Shown: positions 1 through 5,926, counted from the first letter of the stretch. The stretch: 6,363 nucleotides of DNA from Candidatus Nomurabacteria bacterium RIFCSPLOWO2_01_FULL_36_10b (GCA_001785725.1 MFUQ01000015.1:39259-45621), one strand, 5' to 3'. The notes: a model not told the origin generated them from the sequence alone. Made by a program: numbers and translations.

Positions 1-624
1 ACTCCACTGTGATGATTTACGAGCTTTTTTGAGACCCGGCTTTTTGCGCTCTTTACTACGAGGGTCACGTTTTAGATAACCAAACTTTTTTAGTTGTGGT
101 CTGGTCGCTGAATCATATTCAATAAGAGCGCGTGCTATTGAATGGCGTACTGCTTGAGCTTGGCCACTAATGCCACCACCATGAACAATCGCACTAATTT
201 CAAATGCATCTGGATATTTTATCTTCTGAAATGGCTGACGAACAGTTTTTTGTAATTCAGGAGTTTTAAAATATTCCTCTAGACTTTTCCCATTCACAGT
301 AATAACTGTGTGTTTGCCACCTGAAAAAAGACGTATATGCGCTGTAGATGTTTTACGGCGACCGATCGCCGCGATATATTCACCTTTTTTTAAATTACGT
401 TTATCTGCTGAAGCGACAATTTCTACTACGTCATCAACAATAACATCCAAATCTTCTTCTGTTTCTGTTACATTCTTTATTTTGGTCTGTATATGCGGTT
501 TTGATTTTATTATATCTTGTTTATTGCCTGCCTTTGCCTTTTCCTTTGGGGCAGGCTTTGACTTTGGTTCTTTCTTCAATTTGGTCTTTGAACTTGTTTT
601 TGTTGTGTCTGACTTTTTAATCAT
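1..624 (-). CDS. rpsI: 30S ribosomal protein S9 with long N-terminal extension (3' end cut by window edge)
   Basis: S9 sits in the 30S head, and in the family its basic C-terminal tail reaches the P-site tRNA. 208 residues are visible. The S9 core begins near residue 81: IGRRKTSTAHIRLF (87-100), HGGGISGQAQAVRH (148-161), ARALIEYD (164-171) and the tail DPRSKERKKPGLKKARK (187-203). The reading frame is open to the left edge and ends ...SSQWS; in the family a final KR and stop would follow, so only a few codons are probably missing. The only Met in the visible protein is residue 1 (ATG at 622-624), which fixes the start unless a TTG or GTG is used. Residues 1-80 are extra compared with the usual protein of about 130 residues: 1-50 hold 17 lysines and 53-68 hold 8 acidic residues. 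The gene begins 11 bases after rplM. No Shine-Dalgarno sequence precedes it. Confidence 0.97.
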   Translation of the reverse strand, partial: MIKKSDTTKTSSKTKLKKEPKSKPAPKEKAKAGNKQDIIKSKPHIQTKIKNVTETEEDLDVIVDDVVEIVASADKRNLKKGEYIAAIGRRKTSTAHIRLFSGGKHTVITVNGKSLEEYFKTPELQKTVRQPFQKIKYPDAFEISAIVHGGGISGQAQAVRHSIARALIEYDSATRPQLKKFGYLKRDPRSKERKKPGLKKARKSSQWS

Positions 625-635
625 AATATAAAAAA

Positions 636-980
636 TTAATCTGTAATACTGAGATGCTTCAACATATCATCACGCAAACGATTATCAGGAAGCATACCAC
701 GTACAGCATGCTGTAAAATACGAGTGTATCCTAATCTTTCTAACATATGCCCCCTGGTCTCTTTCTTAAGGCCACCTGGATATCCTGAATATGTTATATA
801 AATATGCTCAAGTTTTGAGTCATCAATGTCAAGCTTTGACGCATTAATAATAGCCACAGTGTGGTTGGGTTTAAGATATGGTGTATAATCAGGCAAATTT
901 TTGCCACGTAGTAAATCTGCAACCTCTGTTGCTAAACGGCCTATCTTTTTATTTGTAGCATCAATTGTATAGTGTGCCAT
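636..980 (-). CDS. rplM: 50S ribosomal protein L13, short form
   Basis: L13 is an early-assembling 23S rRNA-binding protein of the large subunit. The 114 residues carry the family signatures in order: DATNKKIGRLATEVADLLRG (7-26), DYTPYL (31-36), the YSGYPGGLKKET stretch near 64-75, and HAVRGMLPDNRLRDDMLKHL (91-110). Compared with the roughly 142-residue E. coli protein it lacks about 14 N-terminal residues and a similar stretch at the C-terminus, a shortening I associate with CPR bacteria. The start is ATG with no upstream Shine-Dalgarno sequence (the leader ends CGTTTTGTT), and the stop is TAA. It follows rplQ after 61 bases, the longest spacer in the operon, and precedes rpsI by 11 bases, so rplM-rpsI keeps the usual pairing. 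Confidence 0.97.
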   Translation of the reverse strand: MAHYTIDATNKKIGRLATEVADLLRGKNLPDYTPYLKPNHTVAIINASKLDIDDSKLEHIYITYSGYPGGLKKETRGHMLERLGYTRILQHAVRGMLPDNRLRDDMLKHLSITD

Positions 981-999
981 AACAAAACGTACGGTCTCT

Positions 1000-1027
1000 A
1001 GACTATCAGAAAGTGATTCTTTTGCAA
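1000..1027 (-). promoter_or_regulatory. possible internal promoter before rplM-rpsI
   Basis: In the rplQ-rplM spacer the minus strand reads TTGCAA (1022-1027), a 16-base gap, then TAGTCT (1000-1005) preceded by TGA, which would be an extended -10. Each hexamer matches consensus at 4 of 6 positions. A start near 993 would leave a leader of about 13 bases, similar to that predicted for infA. The match is weak and an AT-rich spacer can produce it by chance. An alternative is simple read-through from infA. Confidence 0.28.
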
Positions 1028-1041
1028 GATATTAAGATATA

Positions 1042-1395
1042 TTAAACAAATTTGATAATAGCCATTGGTGCCCTGTCACTTGAGCGTTGTGGCAACTTTA
1101 CAATACGCGTATATCCGCCATTACGACTAATATATCGTGGGGCTATTGTATTAAATAATATTTTAACAATATCATTGTTATTGCCAAAACGAGCAAGTAT
1201 AACGCGACGTGTCGCAAGATCATTTGTACGTGCTTTTGTCACAAGTTTTTCAATACTTGGACGAAGTACGCGCGCTCGTGTAAGAGTTGTCGTTATACTT
1301 TCACGTTCAATTAAAGCAACGAGCAAAGAACGCATTAGACCAACACGTACTTTTTTAATTCTGCTTAATTTTTTGTTAGTATTATGATGTCGCAT
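1042..1395 (-). CDS. rplQ: 50S ribosomal protein L17
   Basis: L17 binds 23S rRNA near the peptide exit tunnel. The 117-residue product begins MRHHNTNKKLSR, close to the family pattern MRH...KLxR. It continues with the typical RSLLVALIERESITTTLTRA (22-41) and VLRPSIEKLVTKAR (43-56), and ends with GGYTRIVKLPQRSSDRAPMA, the expected GGYTRI-R-GDxAxMA-type C-terminal core. The length is near the 116-127 residues usual in bacteria. The start is ATG and the stop TAA. It lies 53 bases after rpoA, as in most bacteria. The leader is AT-rich and has no Shine-Dalgarno sequence. Confidence 0.97.
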   Translation of the reverse strand: MRHHNTNKKLSRIKKVRVGLMRSLLVALIERESITTTLTRARVLRPSIEKLVTKARTNDLATRRVILARFGNNNDIVKILFNTIAPRYISRNGGYTRIVKLPQRSSDRAPMAIIKFV

Positions 1396-1448
1396 ATAAT
1401 ATGAATTAAATATAAATAATAGTATTACTTATTACTATATATTCTGTG

Positions 1449-2453
1449 TTATCTTTTTAGTGATACCCCAAGAGCTACTAATGCTGTTTTTATTTCTTCT
1501 ATCGCCTTTGCTCCTAGCCCATCAACATCTAAAAGATCTTCTTCTGTTTTCTTAACCAATCCACCTATTGTACGAATACTAGCTTCCGAAAGAGCATTCA
1601 TGGTACGAGTAGAAAGGTTAATACTTTCAATACGTGTTTTTAGAATATCAGCAGTATTAATAGAATTAGACAACTGCTCATTATTTAATTCAGGCGTATC
1701 TAAAGACATTGTTTCTGAGTTCTGTGGCTCATGACTGGGAATTAAAGGGAAAATATCTTCTTCTGTCAAGTCAAGAATTGAACGCAGTTGATGTATCATG
1801 ATTTTAATAGATTCTTCAAGTGCTTGAGCCGGCGTCATAGTTCCATCTGTTTGTATTGTAAGTCTTAGGCGATTATAGTCAGTACGATCGCCAACGCGCA
1901 TATTATCTACTTCATAACTTACTTTACGAATAGGAGTATAAATAGCATCAACACCAATAGTACCTATTGGAAGTTTCTCATGATGTGCAACATCGCGAGG
2001 GATAAAGCCAACTCCGCGTTCAATTGTTATTTCCATGGAGAGAGAACCGTGCGCTGTAGTAATTTCAGCAATATGTTGATCTGGGTTCAACACCTCAACA
2101 GTACCATGCCCATCAATATCAGCAGCTGTCACAGAACGAATACCTTTTACTTTAAGTGTTACGACCTGTGGCTCATCTGATAATGATTGGAATCTAACAC
2201 GCTTTAAATTAAGCAGGATAGCTAACACATCTTCCTTTACCCCAGGTAGCGTAGAATACTCATGCTCTGCTCCATCTATTTTTACCAATGTCATTGCGGA
2301 GCCCTGCAATGATGAATATATAATTCGTCTCAATGAATTGCCCAATGTGTGGCCATACCCCGGATACAAACCCTCAATATCATAAACTCCTGTTGTCCCC
2401 TCTTCACGAACACGAGTAAATTTTGACGGAAGAATGATAGTAGTGTTATGCAT
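1449..2453 (-). CDS. rpoA: DNA-directed RNA polymerase subunit alpha
   Basis: Alpha dimerises to scaffold assembly of beta and beta', and its C-terminal domain contacts UP-element DNA and activators. The 334-residue protein has the N-terminal assembly domain at about 1-232, including HTLGNSLRRIIYSSLQG (35-51), in which R43 corresponds to E. coli R45, needed for assembly. A Ser/Asn-rich linker follows (about 233-268), then the helix-hairpin-helix C-terminal domain (about 270-334). In the latter, R283, N286 and K316 align with E. coli R265, N268 and K298, the DNA-binding residues, so UP-element recognition is probably retained. Length is close to the usual 310-340. The start is ATG (2451-2453), 59 bases after rpsD, with no Shine-Dalgarno sequence. 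Confidence 0.98.
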   Translation of the reverse strand: MHNTTIILPSKFTRVREEGTTGVYDIEGLYPGYGHTLGNSLRRIIYSSLQGSAMTLVKIDGAEHEYSTLPGVKEDVLAILLNLKRVRFQSLSDEPQVVTLKVKGIRSVTAADIDGHGTVEVLNPDQHIAEITTAHGSLSMEITIERGVGFIPRDVAHHEKLPIGTIGVDAIYTPIRKVSYEVDNMRVGDRTDYNRLRLTIQTDGTMTPAQALEESIKIMIHQLRSILDLTEEDIFPLIPSHEPQNSETMSLDTPELNNEQLSNSINTADILKTRIESINLSTRTMNALSEASIRTIGGLVKKTEEDLLDVDGLGAKAIEEIKTALVALGVSLKR

Positions 2454-2500
2454 AATAAGTGAGCTAAATTAAAATGTGTAATAATTAAAATAAATTCCGC

Positions 2501-2506
2501 ATTATA
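2501..2506 (-). promoter_or_regulatory. possible -10 box of an internal rpoA promoter
   Basis: The minus strand of the rpsD-rpoA spacer contains a perfect TATAAT just after the rpsD stop, set in a locally GC-richer context (GGGGTATAATGCGG). No good -35 lies at 16-18 bases; the nearest, TTGAGT at 2527-2532, is 20 bases away, and there is no TG extension. If it were used, the rpoA leader would be about 40 bases. It is a weak candidate. Confidence 0.28.
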
Positions 2507-2512
2507 CCCCAC

Positions 2513-3121
2513 CTAACGACTGTAAAACTCAATAACTGATTGAAGATTTAAAAATGGGTCAGGATCTGTAGGATTGCCTTTCACAGTGCCCTTTAATGCT
2601 TGCATATCAAAAGAAAGCCATGAAGGGATAGAATCACGCACAAATTTTGTTACATCAGAAAAAAGACTTGTTTTCATACTACCCTTACGGACACTTATAA
2701 TATCTCCCTTAGAAAGAGAATACGATGGAATTGTTGTTCGCTTGTCATTTACCAAACAATGCCCATGAGATACTATTTGACGAGCCATACGACGTGTTGG
2801 AGCAAGCCCAAGACGATAAATTGTATTATCAAGACGCATTTCAAGTAACTCAAGAAGCGTGCGCGCTGGTTGAGAACTTTCAAGCGCGTGGATAACATAA
2901 TTACGAAATTGCTTTTCAGTAATTCCATACATAATTCTAACGCGCTGCTTGTCTATCAACTGCAATCCATATTCACTTCTACGTGGGCCACCCATTGACC
3001 CGCCACCTTTGCTAGAACCTGAACGGCGTGCTTCAGAAGCTGCAAACTTTGGTGTCTGACAACGTTCAAAAACACCAGCACCTAAGCGACGAGCAATTTT
3101 GTATTTCTTTTCTTGATACAT
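2513..3121 (-). CDS. rpsD: 30S ribosomal protein S4 (zinc-free type)
   Basis: S4 nucleates assembly of the 30S body by binding 16S rRNA. The 202-residue product has the S4 N-terminal domain (about 1-93, with RRLGAGVF and GLQLIDKQRVRIMYGITEKQ), then the S4 RNA-binding fold (about 94-150: EMRLDNTIYRLGLAPTRRMA, RQIVSHGHCLVN). It ends in the typical VIEFYSR. The N-terminal zinc-binding cysteine set of C+ S4 proteins is absent; only C21 and C122 occur. I chose the ATG at 3119-3121. A TTG nine codons upstream would add the hydrophobic stretch LFTIFLFY, which does not fit the family. The gene starts 36 bases after rpsK and has no Shine-Dalgarno sequence. In many bacteria S4 represses this operon at the rpsM leader; I see no recognisable pseudoknot here. 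Confidence 0.97.
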   Translation of the reverse strand: MYQEKKYKIARRLGAGVFERCQTPKFAASEARRSGSSKGGGSMGGPRRSEYGLQLIDKQRVRIMYGITEKQFRNYVIHALESSQPARTLLELLEMRLDNTIYRLGLAPTRRMARQIVSHGHCLVNDKRTTIPSYSLSKGDIISVRKGSMKTSLFSDVTKFVRDSIPSWLSFDMQALKGTVKGNPTDPDPFLNLQSVIEFYSR

Positions 3122-3157
3122 ATAAAATAAGAAGATAGTGAATAACAAATTAATAAT

Positions 3158-3592
3158 TTACACTCTACGTGGCTTACGAGGTCGCACACCATTATGAGGT
3201 ACTGGTGTTGTGTCCTGCAAACGCGCTAATGTAACACCGTGGGAAATAAAAGAACGTATTGCCGACTCTCTGCCAGACCCAACCCCTTTTACAATTACAT
3301 CAACTTCTTTTAATCCCATGATTGAAGCTTTCTCCCCTAAAAGTTCACCTACTTTAGCTGCAGCATACGGAGTTCCTTTCTTCGCTCCACGAAAACCAAT
3401 AGCGCCAGACGATGACGACATTATTACGTTTCCATTATCATCTGAAAGTGTAAGAAGTGTATTATTATATGTTGCTTGTATAAAAAGTTTTCCTTTTACT
3501 ATCTTCTTTTTTGGCGCACGAGAAAGGGCGCGGTCTTTTAAACTTTTATTTGGTCGCTGGCCCTCTTGTTTTACAATTCTTTTTTTACCCAT
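3158..3592 (-). CDS. rpsK: 30S ribosomal protein S11
   Basis: S11 lies on the 30S platform beside the mRNA exit and E site. The 144 residues start with a basic tail (about 1-33, lysine/arginine-rich) followed by the conserved fold: IQATYNNTLLTLSDDNGNVI (38-57), SSSSGAIGFRGAKKGTPYAA, and VKGVGSGRESAIRSF. The C-terminus is DTTPVPHNGVRPRKPRRV. The usual HNGCRPPKRRR ending has Val in place of Cys; the Asn-Gly pair that forms isoaspartate in E. coli S11 is kept. Length is slightly above the usual 125-130 because of the N-terminal tail. ATG start (3590-3592), 35 bases after rpsM, no Shine-Dalgarno sequence. Confidence 0.98.
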   Translation of the reverse strand: MGKKRIVKQEGQRPNKSLKDRALSRAPKKKIVKGKLFIQATYNNTLLTLSDDNGNVIMSSSSGAIGFRGAKKGTPYAAAKVGELLGEKASIMGLKEVDVIVKGVGSGRESAIRSFISHGVTLARLQDTTPVPHNGVRPRKPRRV

Positions 3593-3627
3593 ACAATAAT
3601 TAAATAATGATATGTAAATTAATAATT

Positions 3628-4008
3628 TTATGTCTTACTTACTTTCACACGACCCGAGCCCATCGTTGTTCGCTTATTACCACGTCTAGTACGAGAATTC
3701 GTTTTTGTTCGCTGGCCACGTACTGGTAAATTACGAGCATGACGCGAGCCACGATAGGATTGAACATCTTTGAGACGTTTTATATTTTGACTTACTTCGC
3801 GTTTTAAAGTACCTTCAAGCGCAAATTTTTCAGCTTCTTGACGAATAGAATTTTCCTCATCTGTTGTAAGATCTGTTGGTTTTTTATTTTCCGCAACACC
3901 TACAGTTTTTAAAATTGAGCGCGCACGCGTATAACCAATGCCATACACAGTTGTAAGACCTACCCATAATTGCTTGTTATCAGGAATTGTAATACCAATG
4001 ATTCGCAT
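3628..4008 (-). CDS. rpsM: 30S ribosomal protein S13
   Basis: S13 is in the 30S head, bridges to the 50S subunit and has a C-terminal tail near the P-site tRNA. The 126-residue protein shows the helix-hairpin-helix-like N-terminal part (MRIIGITIPDNKQLWVGL, then VYGIGYTRARSIL) and the S13 signature SYRGSRHARNLPVRGQRTKT followed by NSRTRRGNKR. The usual HRRGLPVRGQ reads HARNLPVRGQ here. Length matches the family. ATG start (4006-4008), 18 bases after rpmJ. The leader contains TATACATTTTATA and no Shine-Dalgarno sequence. Confidence 0.98.
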   Translation of the reverse strand: MRIIGITIPDNKQLWVGLTTVYGIGYTRARSILKTVGVAENKKPTDLTTDEENSIRQEAEKFALEGTLKREVSQNIKRLKDVQSYRGSRHARNLPVRGQRTKTNSRTRRGNKRTTMGSGRVKVSKT

Positions 4009-4026
4009 AATGTATAAAATGTATAT

Positions 4027-4149
4027 CTATTTCTGTCGTGACTTATTCCTTGGATTCGCTTTATCAATAAGAAATAAACGACCGCGTCGCCGAACAATCT
4101 TTTGCCCTCTTTTTAATCGTCGTTTTGGAATTGAAGTTACAACACGCAT
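4027..4149 (-). CDS. rpmJ: 50S ribosomal protein L36, zinc-free
   Basis: L36 is the small late-assembling large-subunit protein that stabilises 23S rRNA junctions. The 40-residue product begins MRVVTSIPKRRLKRGQKIVR and ends NPRNKSRQK, matching the L36 scaffold (MKVRASVKK...CKIVKR...PKHKQRQ). By this alignment the zinc ligands C11, C14, C27 and H33 of E. coli are replaced by K13, Q16, D29 and N35, so no zinc can be bound. 17 of 40 residues are Lys or Arg. ATG start (4147-4149), TAG stop, 11 bases after infA and 18 before rpsM, exactly where rpmJ is expected. Confidence 0.95.
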   Translation of the reverse strand: MRVVTSIPKRRLKRGQKIVRRRGRLFLIDKANPRNKSRQK

Positions 4150-4160
4150 AATTTGTAAAA

Positions 4161-4412
4161 TTAATATCGTCTTACTATACGTCCTTTTTCGTCATTATAT
4201 CCATCAATGAGCACGTCAACCTTATCGCCAACTAAAACTCTGATGCGATTGAATTTCATCTTGCCTGCAAGATACGCTATTACAACACGTATTCCTGTGT
4301 CTACTTCTGGGTCGTTAATTTCAACCCGAAACATAGTATTTGGTAGAGCCTCAATAACAACACCCTGGCGGATGTTGTTATCTAACTCATTCTTGTTGCG
4401 AGTTTCACTCAT
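4161..4412 (-). CDS. infA: translation initiation factor IF-1
   Basis: IF-1 occupies the 30S A site during initiation and helps IF-2 and IF-3. The 83 residues form a single S1/OB fold: GVVIEALPNTMFRVEI (17-32), YLAGKMKFNRIRVLVGDKVD (47-66) and the ending KGRIVRRY. Compared with E. coli (72 residues) it has about 10 extra N-terminal residues and about 6 extra in the hairpin between RVE and the AGKM motif (DPEVDTG). I chose the ATG at 4410-4412; the preceding codon is TTG, also possible but less likely. It is the first gene of the ribosomal operon: a good promoter lies directly upstream and the leader would be about 12 bases. No Shine-Dalgarno sequence (GTCATTTTG precedes the ATG). Confidence 0.97.
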   Translation of the reverse strand: MSETRNKNELDNNIRQGVVIEALPNTMFRVEINDPEVDTGIRVVIAYLAGKMKFNRIRVLVGDKVDVLIDGYNDEKGRIVRRY

Positions 4413-4430
4413 CAAAATGACAATGACACT

Positions 4431-4459
4431 ATACTAGCAAAGGTACTTCTATGTGTCAA
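4431..4459 (-). promoter_or_regulatory. promoter of the infA-rpsI operon
   Basis: The minus strand reads TTGACA (4454-4459, perfect -35), a 17-base spacer, and TAGTAT (4431-4436, 4 of 6 to TATAAT) preceded by TGC, which forms an extended -10. Predicted transcription start is near 4424, about 12 bases before the infA ATG. The -35 box overlaps the TGA stop of the upstream membrane-protein gene (4456-4458). This is the best promoter match in the window. Confidence 0.72.
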
Positions 4460-5889
4460 CGTGCAACCTGTGATGTACGCTTAGGATATTTAATTTCAAC
4501 TGAAATATCGTCTAATATCATTGGAATATGAGATTGCCAGATTGGCTTAATATGAGTTACAACTCTACGAATACCAATTAGAGAATCTAATACTTCTGAA
4601 ATTTCATTTATTCTTTTGCCTGCAAGATTTTTCTTAAGCGCCCCCACATCAACCACTTTAGAAATTAAAGGATATCCTGTAACACGGAAACGGAGAGATG
4701 TTGGAGAAAGAGCGCTATCTGTAAATGTGCGCAATGACATATTAGTTTCTGGCGAAAACTCTACCATAATATCATCAGGATTATGGAGTACGAAATGTTG
4801 ACTATCGGATTCAACTTTATCACCGGATAATAAACGCGCAAGCGCATCTGCGAAAGCATCATGCTGGAATATCACGGCTGTAACAGATACAGTAAGCTCT
4901 ACTTTTGCTTGCTCATCAAGAGTAGTAATAGCAGGTTCTTGATTATGATAATACATTCCTGATGATGGCAAAAACATATCCTTAGGTTTTTCTAAAATAA
5001 TTTTTTCTGTAAGTACTTTTTTTGATTTTTCTAACAACTCCTGTACTGCGCTATCTTTTGCGCCAGATGCTACAACTGGTCGTGTACCAAGTACTCCGCC
5101 AGACATTGAAGTTTTTGACCGCGCGTATTGTGTCTTAAAACGCGCGTCATTAATTTCATCCCACCCGGGTATGGTAAAGTCACTTAATCCTATATTATAA
5201 TCAGGACCTGGTTTTTCTGCGATAACCTCAACTTCAATCGACCCGGGTCGTGATGAAGAACCTGCTGGAACTGAAACACCATCTCCTTTTGGCAATTTGA
5301 AAATAAGTCCTTGGGATGACTTAAAACGCGTCTCTTCACGAAAACGCTGTTGACTACTTGTTTCATTAAAAATAACAATCCTACCCTTTGCATATGATAC
5401 AACCTCTTCTTCGCCATCGGCTTTAAGTATGGTGCTCTCTGTATGACTCATAGCCATTGTACGAAATGGCACATCAGTTTCGCTAGATGGTTGAGAAACT
5501 GCAGTCATGACTTTATCAACAGACCCAGTATAAGTTATCGGTTCTACTATAATACTTGCTCTATGAAAAAATACAGTTCCAACAATCCAAAATATTATTA
5601 CAAGCGCAATAATTGCCACAACAAAAATTGTAAATTTGCCTCGTACAGTTCTTTTATGAGGTTTCAAACTACTATTATGTGAGATGCTACTAGGTGTTGC
5701 TTTATCTCTCAAAGACATTTTTCGTGATATTGATTCAACTCCATTACCAAGTTTAATAACAACATCTCGTTCCATATTATGCGCCCCAATATCATTTACT
5801 ATATTACGACGAAGAAAATGCGGAGAATTATCACTAGATGAGCTCTGCCTCTTTCTTGTTCTGCCATTATTAAATACGTTTTCAAACAT
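4456..5889 (-). CDS. single-pass membrane protein with baseplate-J-like extracytoplasmic region
   Basis: A 477-residue protein of unknown function. Residues 1-85 are a Ser/Arg/Lys-rich, probably cytosolic and disordered segment. One transmembrane helix follows at about 86-108 (FTIFVVAIIALVIIFWIVG), with a positive cluster KPHKRTVRGK before it, predicting an N-in, C-out orientation. Outside, about 167-265 resembles the baseplate-J-like pattern common in CPR membrane proteins: AKGRIVIFNETSS, then SIEVEVIAEKPGPDYNIG, FTIPGW and MSGG. Residues 400-477 look like a further beta-rich repeat domain (LAGKRINEISEVLDS, then IKPIWQSHIPMI). There is no secretion signal peptide apart from the anchor. ATG start (5887-5889), TGA stop. 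It begins 28 bases after the preceding gene and ends 43 before infA. Phage origin is not implied by the domain name. Family assignment is from memory of the pattern; the function is not known. Confidence 0.72.
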   Translation of the reverse strand: MFENVFNNGRTRKRQSSSSDNSPHFLRRNIVNDIGAHNMERDVVIKLGNGVESISRKMSLRDKATPSSISHNSSLKPHKRTVRGKFTIFVVAIIALVIIFWIVGTVFFHRASIIVEPITYTGSVDKVMTAVSQPSSETDVPFRTMAMSHTESTILKADGEEEVVSYAKGRIVIFNETSSQQRFREETRFKSSQGLIFKLPKGDGVSVPAGSSSRPGSIEVEVIAEKPGPDYNIGLSDFTIPGWDEINDARFKTQYARSKTSMSGGVLGTRPVVASGAKDSAVQELLEKSKKVLTEKIILEKPKDMFLPSSGMYYHNQEPAITTLDEQAKVELTVSVTAVIFQHDAFADALARLLSGDKVESDSQHFVLHNPDDIMVEFSPETNMSLRTFTDSALSPTSLRFRVTGYPLISKVVDVGALKKNLAGKRINEISEVLDSLIGIRRVVTHIKPIWQSHIPMILDDISVEIKYPKRTSQVAR

Positions 5890-5916
5890 ATATATAAAAT
5901 GTATAAAAGTATTTAT

Positions 5917-5926
5917 ATTATATCAC
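5917..5926 (-). promoter_or_regulatory. extended -10 promoter of the membrane-protein gene
   Basis: The minus strand reads GTGATATAAT: a perfect TATAAT (5917-5922) with the TG of an extended -10 (TGATATAAT). The -35 position at 17 bases is GATACA (5940-5945, 3 of 6). Predicted start is near 5910, giving a leader of about 21 bases. The -10 box overlaps the TAA stop (5918-5920) of the upstream gene. Confidence 0.5.

Noticed and set aside
308..631. Open frame of 107 codons on the plus strand opposite the S9 extension, Phe/Ser-rich and hydrophobic
   Set aside because: The hydrophobic look follows from the Lys-rich codons on the other strand; the minus-strand frame continues directly into the S9 core.
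994..1003. Palindrome GTCTCTAGAC in the rplQ-rplM spacer as a terminator or operator
   Set aside because: Four-base arms with a two-base centre cannot form a useful hairpin, and no partner copy is seen.
1052..1387. Open frame of 111 codons on the plus strand opposite rplQ
   Set aside because: It is the antisense shadow of a clear L17 gene and its product has no recognisable family pattern.
1419..1438. Inverted repeat ATAGTA / TACTAT in the rpoA-rplQ spacer as a terminator
   Set aside because: The stem has six pairs, five of them A-T, with an 8-base loop and no T tract after it; a terminator inside this operon is also unlikely.
3122..3148. TTG start adding nine residues to S4
   Set aside because: The added LFTIFLFY stretch does not fit S4, and an ATG stands at the expected family start.
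3210..3599. Open frame of 129 codons on the plus strand opposite rpsK
   Set aside because: Antisense to a well-identified S11 gene; no motif of its own.
4456..4458. Recoded UGA (Gly) as in Gracilibacteria/Absconditabacteria
   Set aside because: TGA ends the membrane-protein gene at a plausible C-terminus, no TGA occurs within the conserved genes, and a promoter overlaps this point.
4456..5889. Prophage or phage-tail gene suggested by the baseplate-J resemblance
   Set aside because: There is a transmembrane anchor, no neighbouring phage genes are present, and such proteins are common chromosomal genes in CPR bacteria.
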